Source of the DNA: JBFIHF01 sp964411125 | Lineage (GTDB): Bacteria; Myxococcota_A; Bradymonadia; Bradymonadales; Bradymonadaceae | Direction: 5' to 3' | Assembly (NCBI GenBank): GCA_964411125.1 | Contig: CAYPJU010000137.1 | Span: 1 to 9,801 of the forward strand | Length of the DNA stretch: 9,801 nucleotides | In this document: piece after piece, positions 1-6,616 of the stretch | Position numbering within the stretch: position 1 is the first letter of the stretch | Layout: each line of letters begins with the position of its first letter | Notes under the pieces: model-generated | Told to the model about the DNA's origin: nothing | Databases searched by the model: none | The model's input: only the letters and a program-made list of their open reading frames with translations | Position numbers and translations under genes: made by a program

Positions 1-1438
1 CTTGGTTCGAGGCGAGTTCGCTCGCCAGGCTGCGCACGAACTGCTCGACCCGCTCCAGCCCACGCCAGTCGATCCCGCGGATCGTGTCGCCGGGGGTGTG
101 GTAGTCGGCGTGCCGTCCGGTCGACAGCCCGATCGCCTGCCAGCCGCGCTCGGCGAACGCAACGTGGTCGCTGGCGGCGTCGTACAGGGGATGTCGTTTC
201 AGCGTCAGCTTCGTCGTGCCTGCGGCGCGTCCCGCAATCGGTGCGAACGGCGACCCCTCGTCGAGGCCGTAGGCGTGAAGGGTCGAATCGCGAAGACGCC
301 CCAGCATGTCGAGGTTCACGAACAGCCCGGGTCCCGAGGGCTGTCGGAGGATATGCGCAGCCTGTCGAGCGCCCCGCAGGCCGAGCTCTTCGCCGGTCGT
401 CGCGAGGAAGACGATGGTGCGGGATCGGGGGCCGGTCGACGCGAGTGACCGGGCGACGGAGAGCAGGACGGCGACGCCGGAGGCGTTGTCGTCGGCGCCG
501 GGGTGAATCTTCTCGGGACCGTTCCACCGGCTGCCGGGGCCGTCGACGCCGAGGTGGTCGTAGTGCGCGCCGAGGACGACGGGCGGAGCGTCGGTGGTGC
601 CGGGGAGCCGGCCCGCGACGTTGTCGGCGGTGACGACCTCGCGCTCGAGCTCCAGAGTCGCGCCGACGGTGAGCGGCACTTCGACAGCTTGCGGCGAGGC
701 TTCGAGCGACTCCTGGTACTGCTCGAGGTCGAGCCCGGCGGCGCCGAAGTGCTCCGTGGCGCGGCGTGCGCTCAGCCGCGCCGCTCCGATGCCGCGCAGG
801 GGAAACTGCGGGCGCACGGACGGCAGCTCGTCGGGGCGCTGATCGCTGCGACCGCCATGGGAGCGAGGGTCGTTCACGAAGACGATCGCCTTGGCGCCGT
901 TGGCCAGGGCGACCGCCGCCTTCGACTCCTCGGAGAGCAGGTAGCGGTCGCGGTCGGCGAGCCCGTCGAGGACGCGCTTCGGTGCCGAGGTAAAGGCGAC
1001 GACGACGCGGCCGCGGACGTCGACGCCGCGGTAGTCGTCCCAGCTGCCGGTCGTCAGCCCGTAGCCGACGAAGATCGGCGTCTCTTCGAACTGCACGGCG
1101 TCGCTGAACGACGCGATCTGGTACCCGACGCCGCGCGACAGCAGCGCGTCACCGAGCCGCACCTTGGTGCCGGTTGCCGGGCGGGACCGTCGGACCACGC
1201 TGACGGGGATGAACCACGAGCCGTCGATCCCGGCGGGTTCGAGGCCCGCCTCCTTCATCCGTTCGACGATGAAGTCGCGGGCGAGGTCGTGTTCGGGGGT
1301 GCCGACCTCGCGGCCGGCGAACCGCTCGGAGGCGAGCGTGGTGAGGTCTTTGCGGGTCGACTGCGCGGCGGCGGGCTGCGCGGCCAGCGTCCCCAGAACC
1401 AGAATCAAGCACGAGACGAACTGCGCTCGCTTCGGCAC
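1..1438 (-). CDS. Secreted M28-family zinc aminopeptidase with PA-like insert (3' end off the window)
   Basis: Translating the minus strand from a GTG at 1438-1436 gives 479 residues with no stop before the left edge. The first 26 residues form a Sec signal peptide: MPKR, a hydrophobic core, then an AAAQ-S cleavage site, so the enzyme should act in the periplasm or outside the cell. Residues around 120-210 look like a protease-associated (PA) domain inserted before the catalytic core. The M28 zinc site is complete: His292 in HYDHLG, Asp316 in GADDNASG, catalytic Glu350 and ligand Glu351 in GEELG, Asp377 in NLDMLG, and His425 in SDHVAF. M28 enzymes of this type remove N-terminal amino acids using two zinc ions. 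The start is supported by AGGGG five bases upstream and by the signal peptide. The start lies 1 nt after the trpS stop, so translational coupling is likely. The exact substrate cannot be told from sequence. The only missing part is the extreme C-terminus. Confidence 0.93.
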   Translation of the reverse strand, partial: MPKRAQFVSCLILVLGTLAAQPAAAQSTRKDLTTLASERFAGREVGTPEHDLARDFIVERMKEAGLEPAGIDGSWFIPVSVVRRSRPATGTKVRLGDALLSRGVGYQIASFSDAVQFEETPIFVGYGLTTGSWDDYRGVDVRGRVVVAFTSAPKRVLDGLADRDRYLLSEESKAAVALANGAKAIVFVNDPRSHGGRSDQRPDELPSVRPQFPLRGIGAARLSARRATEHFGAAGLDLEQYQESLEASPQAVEVPLTVGATLELEREVVTADNVAGRLPGTTDAPPVVLGAHYDHLGVDGPGSRWNGPEKIHPGADDNASGVAVLLSVARSLASTGPRSRTIVFLATTGEELGLRGARQAAHILRQPSGPGLFVNLDMLGRLRDSTLHAYGLDEGSPFAPIAGRAAGTTKLTLKRHPLYDAASDHVAFAERGWQAIGLSTGRHADYHTPGDTIRGIDWRGLERVEQFVRSLASELASNQ

Positions 1439-1439
1439 G

Positions 1440-2426
1440 CTATCCCCTGGCCTTGCCGAGGCCGACCGCCTCGCGGCAGCGCTCCATCACCTCGACGGCG
1501 ACGGGTCGAACCTTCTTTGCGCCGGCGTCGAGGACGTCGTCGAGGTAGTCGGTGTCGTTGCGGATCTCCTCGAAGCGCTCGCGGAGCGGGGCGAAGTGCT
1601 CGTCCATCTTCTCGAACAGCGCCTGCTTCGCGTGCCCGTACCCGAACCCGGGCGTCGCGTAGTTGTCGCGCATCTCGGCGACCTCGTCGGCCGACGCGAA
1701 CAGCTTGTAGAGCGCGAACGCGTTGCACGTGTCGGGGTTCTTCGGCTCGTCGATCGGCGTCGAGTCCGTCACGATCCGCATCACCTGCTTGCGCAGCTTC
1801 TTCGGCGGAATCAGGGGTTCGAGGATGTTGCCGTACGACTTCGACATCTTCCGCCCGTCGGTCCCCGGCACCGTCGCCACCTCTTCGCGCACCTTCGCTT
1901 CGGGGAGCTTCAGGAACTCGCCGTCGAACGCGTGGTTGAACCGCTGCGCCATGTCGCGCGCCAGCTCGATGTGCTGGATTTGGTCCTGGCCGACCGGCAC
2001 CACGTCCGAGTCGTAGATGAGGATGTCGCTCGCCATCAGCACCGGGTAGGTGAAGACGCCGTGGTTCATCTCGTTGGCGAGCCCGGCGTCTTTCGCCGCT
2101 TTGTAGGCGTGCGCGCGTTCGAGCAGGCCCATGTTGGTGACGCACGACAGCAGCCACGTCAGCTCGGTGACTTCGGGGACGTCGGACTGCCGGAAGAACG
2201 CGGCGCGGTCCGGGTCGAGCCCGAAGGCGAGGAAGTTTGCGGTGATGAGGTGCGTGGAGTCCCGCATCGCCTTCGGGTCACGCTCGGTGGTGAGCGCGTG
2301 GTACTCGGCGACGAAGTAGAACGCCTCGTAATCGTCCTGCAGGTCGATCGCGGGGCGAATCATGCCGAGGTAGTTCCCGAGGTGCGGGTTTCCGGTCGAT
2401 TTGATGCCTGAGAGACTTCGCTTCAT
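1440..2426 (-). CDS. trpS: Tryptophanyl-tRNA synthetase
   Basis: This cytosolic class I aminoacyl-tRNA synthetase charges tRNA-Trp with tryptophan using ATP. The protein has 328 residues, the normal length for bacterial TrpS. The N-terminus MKRSLSGIKSTGNPHLGNYLG carries the HIGH-equivalent P-H-L-G at residues 14-17. KMSKS is intact at residues 193-197 (GRKMSKSYGN). Other typical TrpS blocks are present, including VPVGQDQIQHIELARDMAQR and a C-terminal stretch rich in charged helices. The ATG at 2426 is chosen because TrpS proteins normally begin a few residues before the SGI motif; the open frame extends further upstream into repeat sequence and the assembly gap, but that part is not protein-like. 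No strong Shine-Dalgarno is visible before this start. The M28 peptidase gene follows after 1 nt, so the two are likely cotranscribed, although no functional link is obvious. The promoter probably lies in or beside the gapped repeat region. Confidence 0.97.
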   Translation of the reverse strand: MKRSLSGIKSTGNPHLGNYLGMIRPAIDLQDDYEAFYFVAEYHALTTERDPKAMRDSTHLITANFLAFGLDPDRAAFFRQSDVPEVTELTWLLSCVTNMGLLERAHAYKAAKDAGLANEMNHGVFTYPVLMASDILIYDSDVVPVGQDQIQHIELARDMAQRFNHAFDGEFLKLPEAKVREEVATVPGTDGRKMSKSYGNILEPLIPPKKLRKQVMRIVTDSTPIDEPKNPDTCNAFALYKLFASADEVAEMRDNYATPGFGYGHAKQALFEKMDEHFAPLRERFEEIRNDTDYLDDVLDAGAKKVRPVAVEVMERCREAVGLGKARG

Positions 2427-2499
2427 GCCCGAATCGATAGCATGCCGCCGCGCTGGTTGGCTACGCTCGTTACCGCAGCGCGGCTGCGAATCACTTACC

Positions 2500-2788
2500 G
2501 CATCGAGCCCGTGGTGATGCGGCANNNNNNNNNNNNNNNNNNNNNNNNNNNNNNNNNNNNNNNNNNNNNNNNNNNNNNNNNNNNNNNNNNNNNNNNNNNN
2601 NNNNNNNNNNNNNNNNNNNNNNNNGCGGCACCACAGGGGCGCGCGAACGGGGCTTGATCCTGCCGCGCTGAGCCTGCGGTGGTGCGGCGTCCTGCCGCAC
2701 TGAGCCTGCGGTGGTGCGGCATGGAGCCTGTGGTGGTGCGGCATCCTGCCGCACTGAGCCTGCGGTCATGCGGCATCCTGCCCGCGAC
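2500..2788. repeat. GC-rich hairpin repeat tract, interrupted by the gap
   Basis: The tract holds imperfect units of about 32 bp reading GAGCCTGCGGTGGTGCGGC, then ATCCT, then GCCGCACT. Each full unit folds into a hairpin: GTGCGGC (2682-2688) pairs perfectly with GCCGCAC (2694-2700), and the same pairing occurs at 2736-2742 with 2748-2754, each with a 5-nt loop. A shortened unit lies at about 2701-2722 and a degenerate one at 2755-2788. One more partial unit borders the gap on the left (about 2500-2524). The first bases after the gap (2625-2639) match a unit of the array at the right end of the window over 15 nt. The tract is intergenic, between divergent genes. Apparent open frames across it are low-complexity artefacts. 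Confidence 0.75.
2525..2624. other. Assembly gap (100 N)
   Basis: Exactly 100 undetermined bases. A round 100 is the usual placeholder for a gap of unknown length, so true distances across it are not known. It sits inside the hairpin repeat tract, which probably caused the assembly break. Nothing that spans it should be trusted as coding. Confidence 0.99.
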
Positions 2789-3034
2789 CGTACGCACGTG
2801 CAGTTCGTGTGCGGTCTTCGCGCCTTTTCGAAGTCGCGGAACGTCGCCTTCTCGCGCTTTCCCGATGCGCTCCGCGCAGTTCCGCCGGTTTCCGCCTGGA
2901 GTCCGTCGTTTGGGCGTCGCAGGGCGATTTTGATAGAGGATAGGCGGCGTACGGGGGCGTGCGCCGCTTTCACGACCAACACGTGTATCACCGTTTCACC
3001 ACGTCCCGGTGGCCCGGCCGGACAACATTCAGCC
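2789..3034. other. Gene-free leader upstream of the toxin operon
   Basis: About 245 bp contain no convincing coding frame and no recognisable RNA gene. It must hold the promoter of the plus-strand lipoprotein/toxin operon unless transcription begins in the repeat tract. I could not pick a -35/-10 pair with confidence. Locally AT-richer spots around 2930-2940 and 2980-2995 are the only hints. Confidence 0.4.
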
Positions 3035-3044
3035 AGGGAGAATC

Positions 3045-3485
3045 ATGCTTCACCGAACGCGGAAGTCGCTCGTCGTCACCATCACCATCATCGGACTCTG
3101 CCTCGGACTGACGGCATGTGGAGCCGAAGAGGAGCCTGACAAACCCATCCCCGCGAACGTCGACGCTGGCGCGGATGAGGGTGCCGCGAGCGAGGGTGAG
3201 TCGCCAGATGCCGGAGATGTCGATGCAGGGGACGAAGTGGACCCGTCTTCACCGTGCGAGCTGCACGTGCTCTCCAAGGAGGAAGAGTGTCCCGCCAATT
3301 GCGACGATGCATTTCACGGTTTTGTGACGTACTGCACGACCTTTTGCGGGACAGATCAATCGCTCTGCCCCGACGGGCTCGTTTGCAAGATTAACTTTTG
3401 CTACCCGCCCTGCACGGAGGACGACGAGTGCACTTCGCTGCACCCGGCCTTCACCTGCACGAGTCACGTCGAGGTGTGCCGATGA
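3045..3485 (+). CDS. Small cysteine-rich lipoprotein, possible toxin partner
   Basis: The protein has 146 residues and no recognised family. The N-terminus MLHRTRKSL, a hydrophobic stretch and the lipobox L-T-A-C at residues 22-25 show a signal peptidase II lipoprotein. Gly follows the lipidated Cys, so there is no Asp+2 inner-membrane retention signal, and outer-membrane placement is likely. About 45 acidic, Asp/Ala/Glu/Gly-rich residues form a flexible linker. The C-terminal ~75 residues carry 12 cysteines (for example CPANC, CTTFC, CPDGLVC, CTEDDEC), enough for six disulfides in a compact exported domain. The ATG at 3045 is preferred over an in-frame upstream start because GGGAG (3036-3040) lies just before it and the signal peptide then has normal length. 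Its TGA overlaps the ATG of the Hint toxin (ATGA at 3482-3485), so the two should be made together. A role as accessory or delivery partner is inference from this overlap only. Confidence 0.88.
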   Translation: MLHRTRKSLVVTITIIGLCLGLTACGAEEEPDKPIPANVDAGADEGAASEGESPDAGDVDAGDEVDPSSPCELHVLSKEEECPANCDDAFHGFVTYCTTFCGTDQSLCPDGLVCKINFCYPPCTEDDECTSLHPAFTCTSHVEVCR

Positions 3486-4738
3486 GGAACGACCGACCTG
3501 ATAGCCCGCGCTACGCCGTACGGTGCCGCGGATCGTTGGTGAGGCTTGCGGTCTCGATTCTGCTGTTCGTCATCGTCGCGAGCGGTTGTATCGGGCTCGA
3601 AGAAGCCGAAGTGGCAGGGGGCGCGAGCGAGGAGCCTGCGGTCGCCGTCGAGGATGGGCCGGTCGATTCGCTCGTCCCGAACCAGCAGGAGAGGGGCCCC
3701 GATGAGCTGTCTCGGGGGCCAGCGGCCGTGGACGCGTTCGAAGAAGTCCGCGCCGCCGAACGGGGATGGTGGTTCGAAACGCCAGAATCGGTTCAGGTTC
3801 AGGTGGTCGACGACCGGGTCGCGGACATCGAGTTCCCGGGCGGCTTCCCGCTGGACGAACGATCGAGCTGGGAAAGAGCGGTCGGAGCCTCGTGGGTCGT
3901 TGGCGACTTCCATGCTACGGACGTGGTCCCGCGGCTGTGGAGACGGCTCGACGTGGAGCTCGAGAAGTCCGACGGGTCGGCGGCGTCGGTCACGATGCTT
4001 CGTCCGCTGTGGTGGTTCGATCAGACCGGCGCGGAAGAGGGCGGCACGATCGCGCTGGAGCTCGGGGAGGCGGAGATCGAAGGGGACGCGACGGTGGTCG
4101 CCGTCGCCGACGACGTCACGATCGACTCTCGCGCCGATGACGGCGCGGTGGTCACCGGTACGATTCGGCACGACGACGCGCCCGTGATTCGGCTGGAGTT
4201 CGACGGGGACGACCGGAATAGCGTCGGTGTCACGGCGAGTCATCCGCTGAAATCAGCGGACCGGGACCGGTTCGTTCCGGCGGGCGACTTGGCGGTCGGC
4301 GAAGGCATCGAGACGCTGCAGGGCGGGAGCGCGAGGGTCACCCGAGTCGTTCCGTCGCCGCGAACCGAATCGGTGTACAACCTGGAAGTGCACCGCGCGA
4401 AGTCGTACTACGTGGCGTCGCAAGCGCTGCTGGCGCACAACACGTGCTTCGACAATACGATTGACTACCTGCGAGGACGCGCGGCCAGCGCGGTGGACGA
4501 GGCGGACTTGATTCAGATCTTGGTGGGTAAAGACGGGCTGCGGTTTCGGGGTGGGTCGCGAAATGGAAAGCACCTAAGTTTGGAAGACGCAGCCGGAAAC
4601 ATCCGGGCGAGGATTGATCCGCCCGACGAATATGGCGGCCGTCACCTGCATCTCTATGACGCAAGTGGGAACTCCCTGGATGCAGCCGGCAACATTGTGC
4701 CTAGAAAATCGGCCGATGCCCATATCCGGATTGAGTAG
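3482..4738 (+). CDS. Lipid-anchored polymorphic toxin: lipoprotein - Hint - C-terminal toxin domain
   Basis: The protein has 418 residues. A basic N-terminus and hydrophobic helix end at A-S-G-C, giving a lipobox with Cys36. An acidic linker and an unassigned region (about 37-180) follow. The Hint region (about 185-321) starts near GGTIALEL (residues 187-194), carries TASHP with His254, and ends with VYNLEVHRAKSYYVASQALL and AHNTC, where His319-Asn320 mark the predicted autocleavage end. Polymorphic-toxin Hint domains cut at this junction and free the C-terminal effector. The canonical Hint N-terminal Cys is absent at the expected place, so only C-side cleavage is plausible. Residues 322-418 are the putative toxin. 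I do not recognise the family; HLHLYD and a terminal DAHIRI are candidate active-site motifs, and a nuclease would be a guess. No Rhs, filamentous haemagglutinin or secretion-marker repeats precede the Hint, which makes this carrier unusually small. The gene overlaps the upstream lipoprotein by 4 nt, and an immunity candidate follows after 75 bp. Confidence 0.87.
   Translation: MRNDRPDSPRYAVRCRGSLVRLAVSILLFVIVASGCIGLEEAEVAGGASEEPAVAVEDGPVDSLVPNQQERGPDELSRGPAAVDAFEEVRAAERGWWFETPESVQVQVVDDRVADIEFPGGFPLDERSSWERAVGASWVVGDFHATDVVPRLWRRLDVELEKSDGSAASVTMLRPLWWFDQTGAEEGGTIALELGEAEIEGDATVVAVADDVTIDSRADDGAVVTGTIRHDDAPVIRLEFDGDDRNSVGVTASHPLKSADRDRFVPAGDLAVGEGIETLQGGSARVTRVVPSPRTESVYNLEVHRAKSYYVASQALLAHNTCFDNTIDYLRGRAASAVDEADLIQILVGKDGLRFRGGSRNGKHLSLEDAAGNIRARIDPPDEYGGRHLHLYDASGNSLDAAGNIVPRKSADAHIRIE
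4225..4443 (+). repeat. Hint-coding direct repeat, copy 1 (expressed gene)
   Basis: This segment encodes the C-terminal half of the Hint domain. It matches 8445-8663 at 208 of 219 positions with no gaps, and the last 98 bp (4346-4443) are identical. Similarity stops at the third base of the Thr codon before the predicted cleavage-site Cys. The downstream toxin-coding sequences are unrelated. Confidence 0.97.
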
Positions 4739-4795
4739 CTCGCGACCTGACCGTTTGGTCAAGGCACCGTCGAAATCGCGGCGTGTACACTCTAG

Positions 4796-4803
4796 AAGGA
4801 GGT
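4796..4803 (+). promoter_or_regulatory. Near-perfect Shine-Dalgarno for the first immunity gene
   Basis: AAGGAGGT lies 10 nt before the ATG at 4814, followed by an A-rich spacer. It is the strongest ribosome-binding site in the window. It fixes the start of the 257-residue protein and suggests high translation independent of the toxin. Confidence 0.85.
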
Positions 4804-4813
4804 ACCCAAAAAA

Positions 4814-5587
4814 ATGGCCCAGATACCTGAAATGGACAGGATGGCAAGCCTTTGCGCGCTAAGGCTGACGGACTCGGCGATGAAGTTCATATGGGACGCG
4901 GCACGCGAAGAGGTAACCCTCGAGTTCGAAGACGCATACCACGCTCATCACGAGTGCCATGTGGATGGAGTAGTTCGGATCGCTGCCGATGACGTCGTCG
5001 TACAGTCCTCCAAAGGAGTGTTGGAACGCGACGCCCGTCCCCTGGAGATCATCTGGTTCCTCGACGTGATATGCGACACGGTCGTGCTCTCCGGTCTCGA
5101 TGTCCACGGGGTCGCCACGGACTGGCTCTTCGTCGGCTGCCGCCGGTTGGAGGTGGAGTTTCACCGATACAATCGATGGGACGAAGTCCTGCAGAAGGAA
5201 GAGGAGGTCGAGCCAGCCGCTGATCACGGGGAGTTCGACGACGTCGTGATCGTGACCGCCGACCTCTTTCCTGCGCACATACAACGACGGTACCGAGAGC
5301 TTTGCATTGCGGATTCGCGCGCACGGGGGGAATCGCCGATGCCCACGGATCCGCTTTCGTGGGCTGGTCCCCATTCAGCTGACTTTCGCCTCGACATCGA
5401 TCCCACGAGCGAGAAAGTGGACGCCGTTCTGCGGCGTGCGGACGCCGTGGTGGTCTACGCTGACCTGGGTGGTGTCGAGAGAACGATGCCCCTCGCGATC
5501 ACGAACCGTGGCGTCGTCTATCGAAGGTTGTGGGATGGCCCCACGAGTCGGGAGTTCGTGCGGAATGGCGGGCTTTGGGACGTTTGA
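4814..5587 (+). CDS. Putative immunity protein, family A, copy 1
   Basis: This 257-residue soluble protein has no signal peptide or membrane segment and belongs to no family I can name. It is homologous along its whole length to the protein at 7594-8364. Shared blocks are C-x-VDGV-x-R (around residue 50), LDVICD-type acidic strand, ELC-x-AD...RGE-x-P-x-P-x-DPLSW, DAVV-x-Y-x-DLGG and SREFVR near the C-terminus. It is the first gene after the toxin, where cognate immunity genes of polymorphic toxins usually sit. The composition is acidic, as is common for immunity proteins that bind basic nuclease toxins. The start is set by the strong ribosome-binding site at 4796-4803. The immunity role is inferred from position and composition. 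A cytosolic location would fit a toxin that acts in the cytoplasm. Confidence 0.8.
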   Translation: MAQIPEMDRMASLCALRLTDSAMKFIWDAAREEVTLEFEDAYHAHHECHVDGVVRIAADDVVVQSSKGVLERDARPLEIIWFLDVICDTVVLSGLDVHGVATDWLFVGCRRLEVEFHRYNRWDEVLQKEEEVEPAADHGEFDDVVIVTADLFPAHIQRRYRELCIADSRARGESPMPTDPLSWAGPHSADFRLDIDPTSEKVDAVLRRADAVVVYADLGGVERTMPLAITNRGVVYRRLWDGPTSREFVRNGGLWDV

Positions 5588-5689
5588 TGACTATGTCGTC
5601 GATTCTGAAACCGTCCTTGCCCTCGGAGCAAGGTTCACTGCACACAGAAACGGTTGCAAACTCGGCGACGCGGATCGGAGGAACTCCCT

Positions 5690-6517
5690 ATGAGTGATGC
5701 TGGATATCCTTTTCTGATGAGCGGCGTGGGGTGGAGGGGAGGCGCTTACATCGATATCGAGGATGCGGCGGACGACAACATCGACTTTTTTCTGACGCTC
5801 GATGATGGGCGGCAGTTCTACGGGGAAGCAGCCACCGTCGCGAATGTCGTACGGCTCATGCAGAGATGGGTTGCGACCGGCGAGCGGACCGAGCAGTTCT
5901 ATACCGTCGTGGAGGAGGTCATCGTGCCGCGCCTCAGCTGGGACCTTCTCGCAAAGGTCATCGATGACCTGGTGGCCCGCGCTACCATCACGACCGTCCT
6001 CTATCCCTGCGAGGATGACGGTGAGTTCGAGGAAAGCGAGGCTTCGCCGGGGATTGAGCAACCAGTGGAGAGTGGACCTGCGATAGTCAAAGGTCCGGCG
6101 AACCTTGGGGAGGACGATGAAGTCGGTTCAGCGATGCGGGCCGGGAACGATCGAATCGTGCTGGCGGACTCGAACCGTACGGAGTTGAGCGGACTAGGGT
6201 GGACGGGATTCTCGTGCAACTCGATCGACGACCCGGACAACTCCGAGGTCGAGTTCACCTTTCACCTCGAAGATGGTCGTCAATACCGAGGACGCGCTGT
6301 CACGATAGCGAACGTGGTCGAGCAAATGAAGGACCGCGTCGAGGCAGACGAGCATTCCGAGTACTACTACTGGGGCCTGGATACCGTCATCCTCCCACGG
6401 CTCACATGGGAGGCATTGAGGCGGGTCATCGACGAAGTGGTTTCCGAGCAGGAGCTGGGGTTCACATTCCGCCTCTGCGAGGACGACGGCAATGGTGGCG
6501 AAAGCACCCACGGCTAG
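5690..6517 (+). CDS. Putative immunity-type protein with two copies of a GxGW...DGR domain, copy 1
   Basis: The 275-residue acidic cytosolic protein is built from two related ~100-residue domains (about residues 12-112 and 168-268) joined by a Glu/Asp/Ser-rich linker. Each domain reads G-x-GW-x-G, an acidic strand ending in D/E-F, an L-[DE]-DGRQ block, A-V/A-T-[VI]-ANVV, then VI-[VL]-PRL-[ST]-W and VIDD/VIDE. I recall similar stand-alone single-domain proteins encoded beside polymorphic toxins, but I cannot give the family name. The start at 5690 is preferred over one 12 codons upstream because GGAGGA (5677-5682) sits 7 nt before it. The gene lies 102 bp after the family A gene and 99 bp before its own paralogue. 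The immunity function is inferred from neighbourhood. Confidence 0.78.
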   Translation: MSDAGYPFLMSGVGWRGGAYIDIEDAADDNIDFFLTLDDGRQFYGEAATVANVVRLMQRWVATGERTEQFYTVVEEVIVPRLSWDLLAKVIDDLVARATITTVLYPCEDDGEFEESEASPGIEQPVESGPAIVKGPANLGEDDEVGSAMRAGNDRIVLADSNRTELSGLGWTGFSCNSIDDPDNSEVEFTFHLEDGRQYRGRAVTIANVVEQMKDRVEADEHSEYYYWGLDTVILPRLTWEALRRVIDEVVSEQELGFTFRLCEDDGNGGESTHG

Positions 6518-6533
6518 ACGATCCGTCCGTATC

Positions 6534-6551
6534 CTCCACAGGTGTGTGGAG
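6534..6551 (+). other. Short intergenic hairpin between the two duplicated genes
   Basis: CTCCACA (6534-6540) pairs perfectly with TGTGGAG (6545-6551) across a GGTG tetraloop. No T-tract follows, so it is not a typical intrinsic terminator. It could affect mRNA stability or be chance. Confidence 0.3.
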
Positions 6552-6616
6552 CGCCTGCGGGTCGCCGTGCCGAGCGATGCTTGCCTGGGATGGCGAACGA
6601 GAAGGGGAGACCAGAA

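Noticed and set aside
503..2411. Long open frames on the plus strand opposite trpS and the peptidase
   Set aside because: Their translations are Arg/Ala/Gly-rich and lack any domain. The minus strand here encodes full M28 and TrpS motif sets, so these are GC-rich shadows.
2491..2991. Apparent proteins reading through the N gap and hairpin repeats
   Set aside because: They consist of low-complexity repeat translation and run through 100 undetermined bases.
2920..3000. Sigma-70-like promoter for the lipoprotein operon
   Set aside because: A TTGATA-like element is present near 2930 but no acceptable -10 lies at the right distance.
3464..4243. A 259-residue minus-strand open frame opposite the Hint toxin
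   Set aside because: It has no recognisable domain, is Arg/Asp-rich, and lies antisense to a protein with clear lipobox and Hint features.
4744..4766. Hairpin between toxin 1 and the first immunity gene as a terminator
   Set aside because: The stem is only about 5 bp (TGACC with GGTCA) with a bulge beyond it and no T-run; too weak to call.
5588..5689. Possible second immunity-gene remnant (GTTCACTGC near 5632) like that at 7509-7550
   Set aside because: Only about 9 consecutive bases match, with no shared stop codon or further alignment, so chance is the simpler reading.
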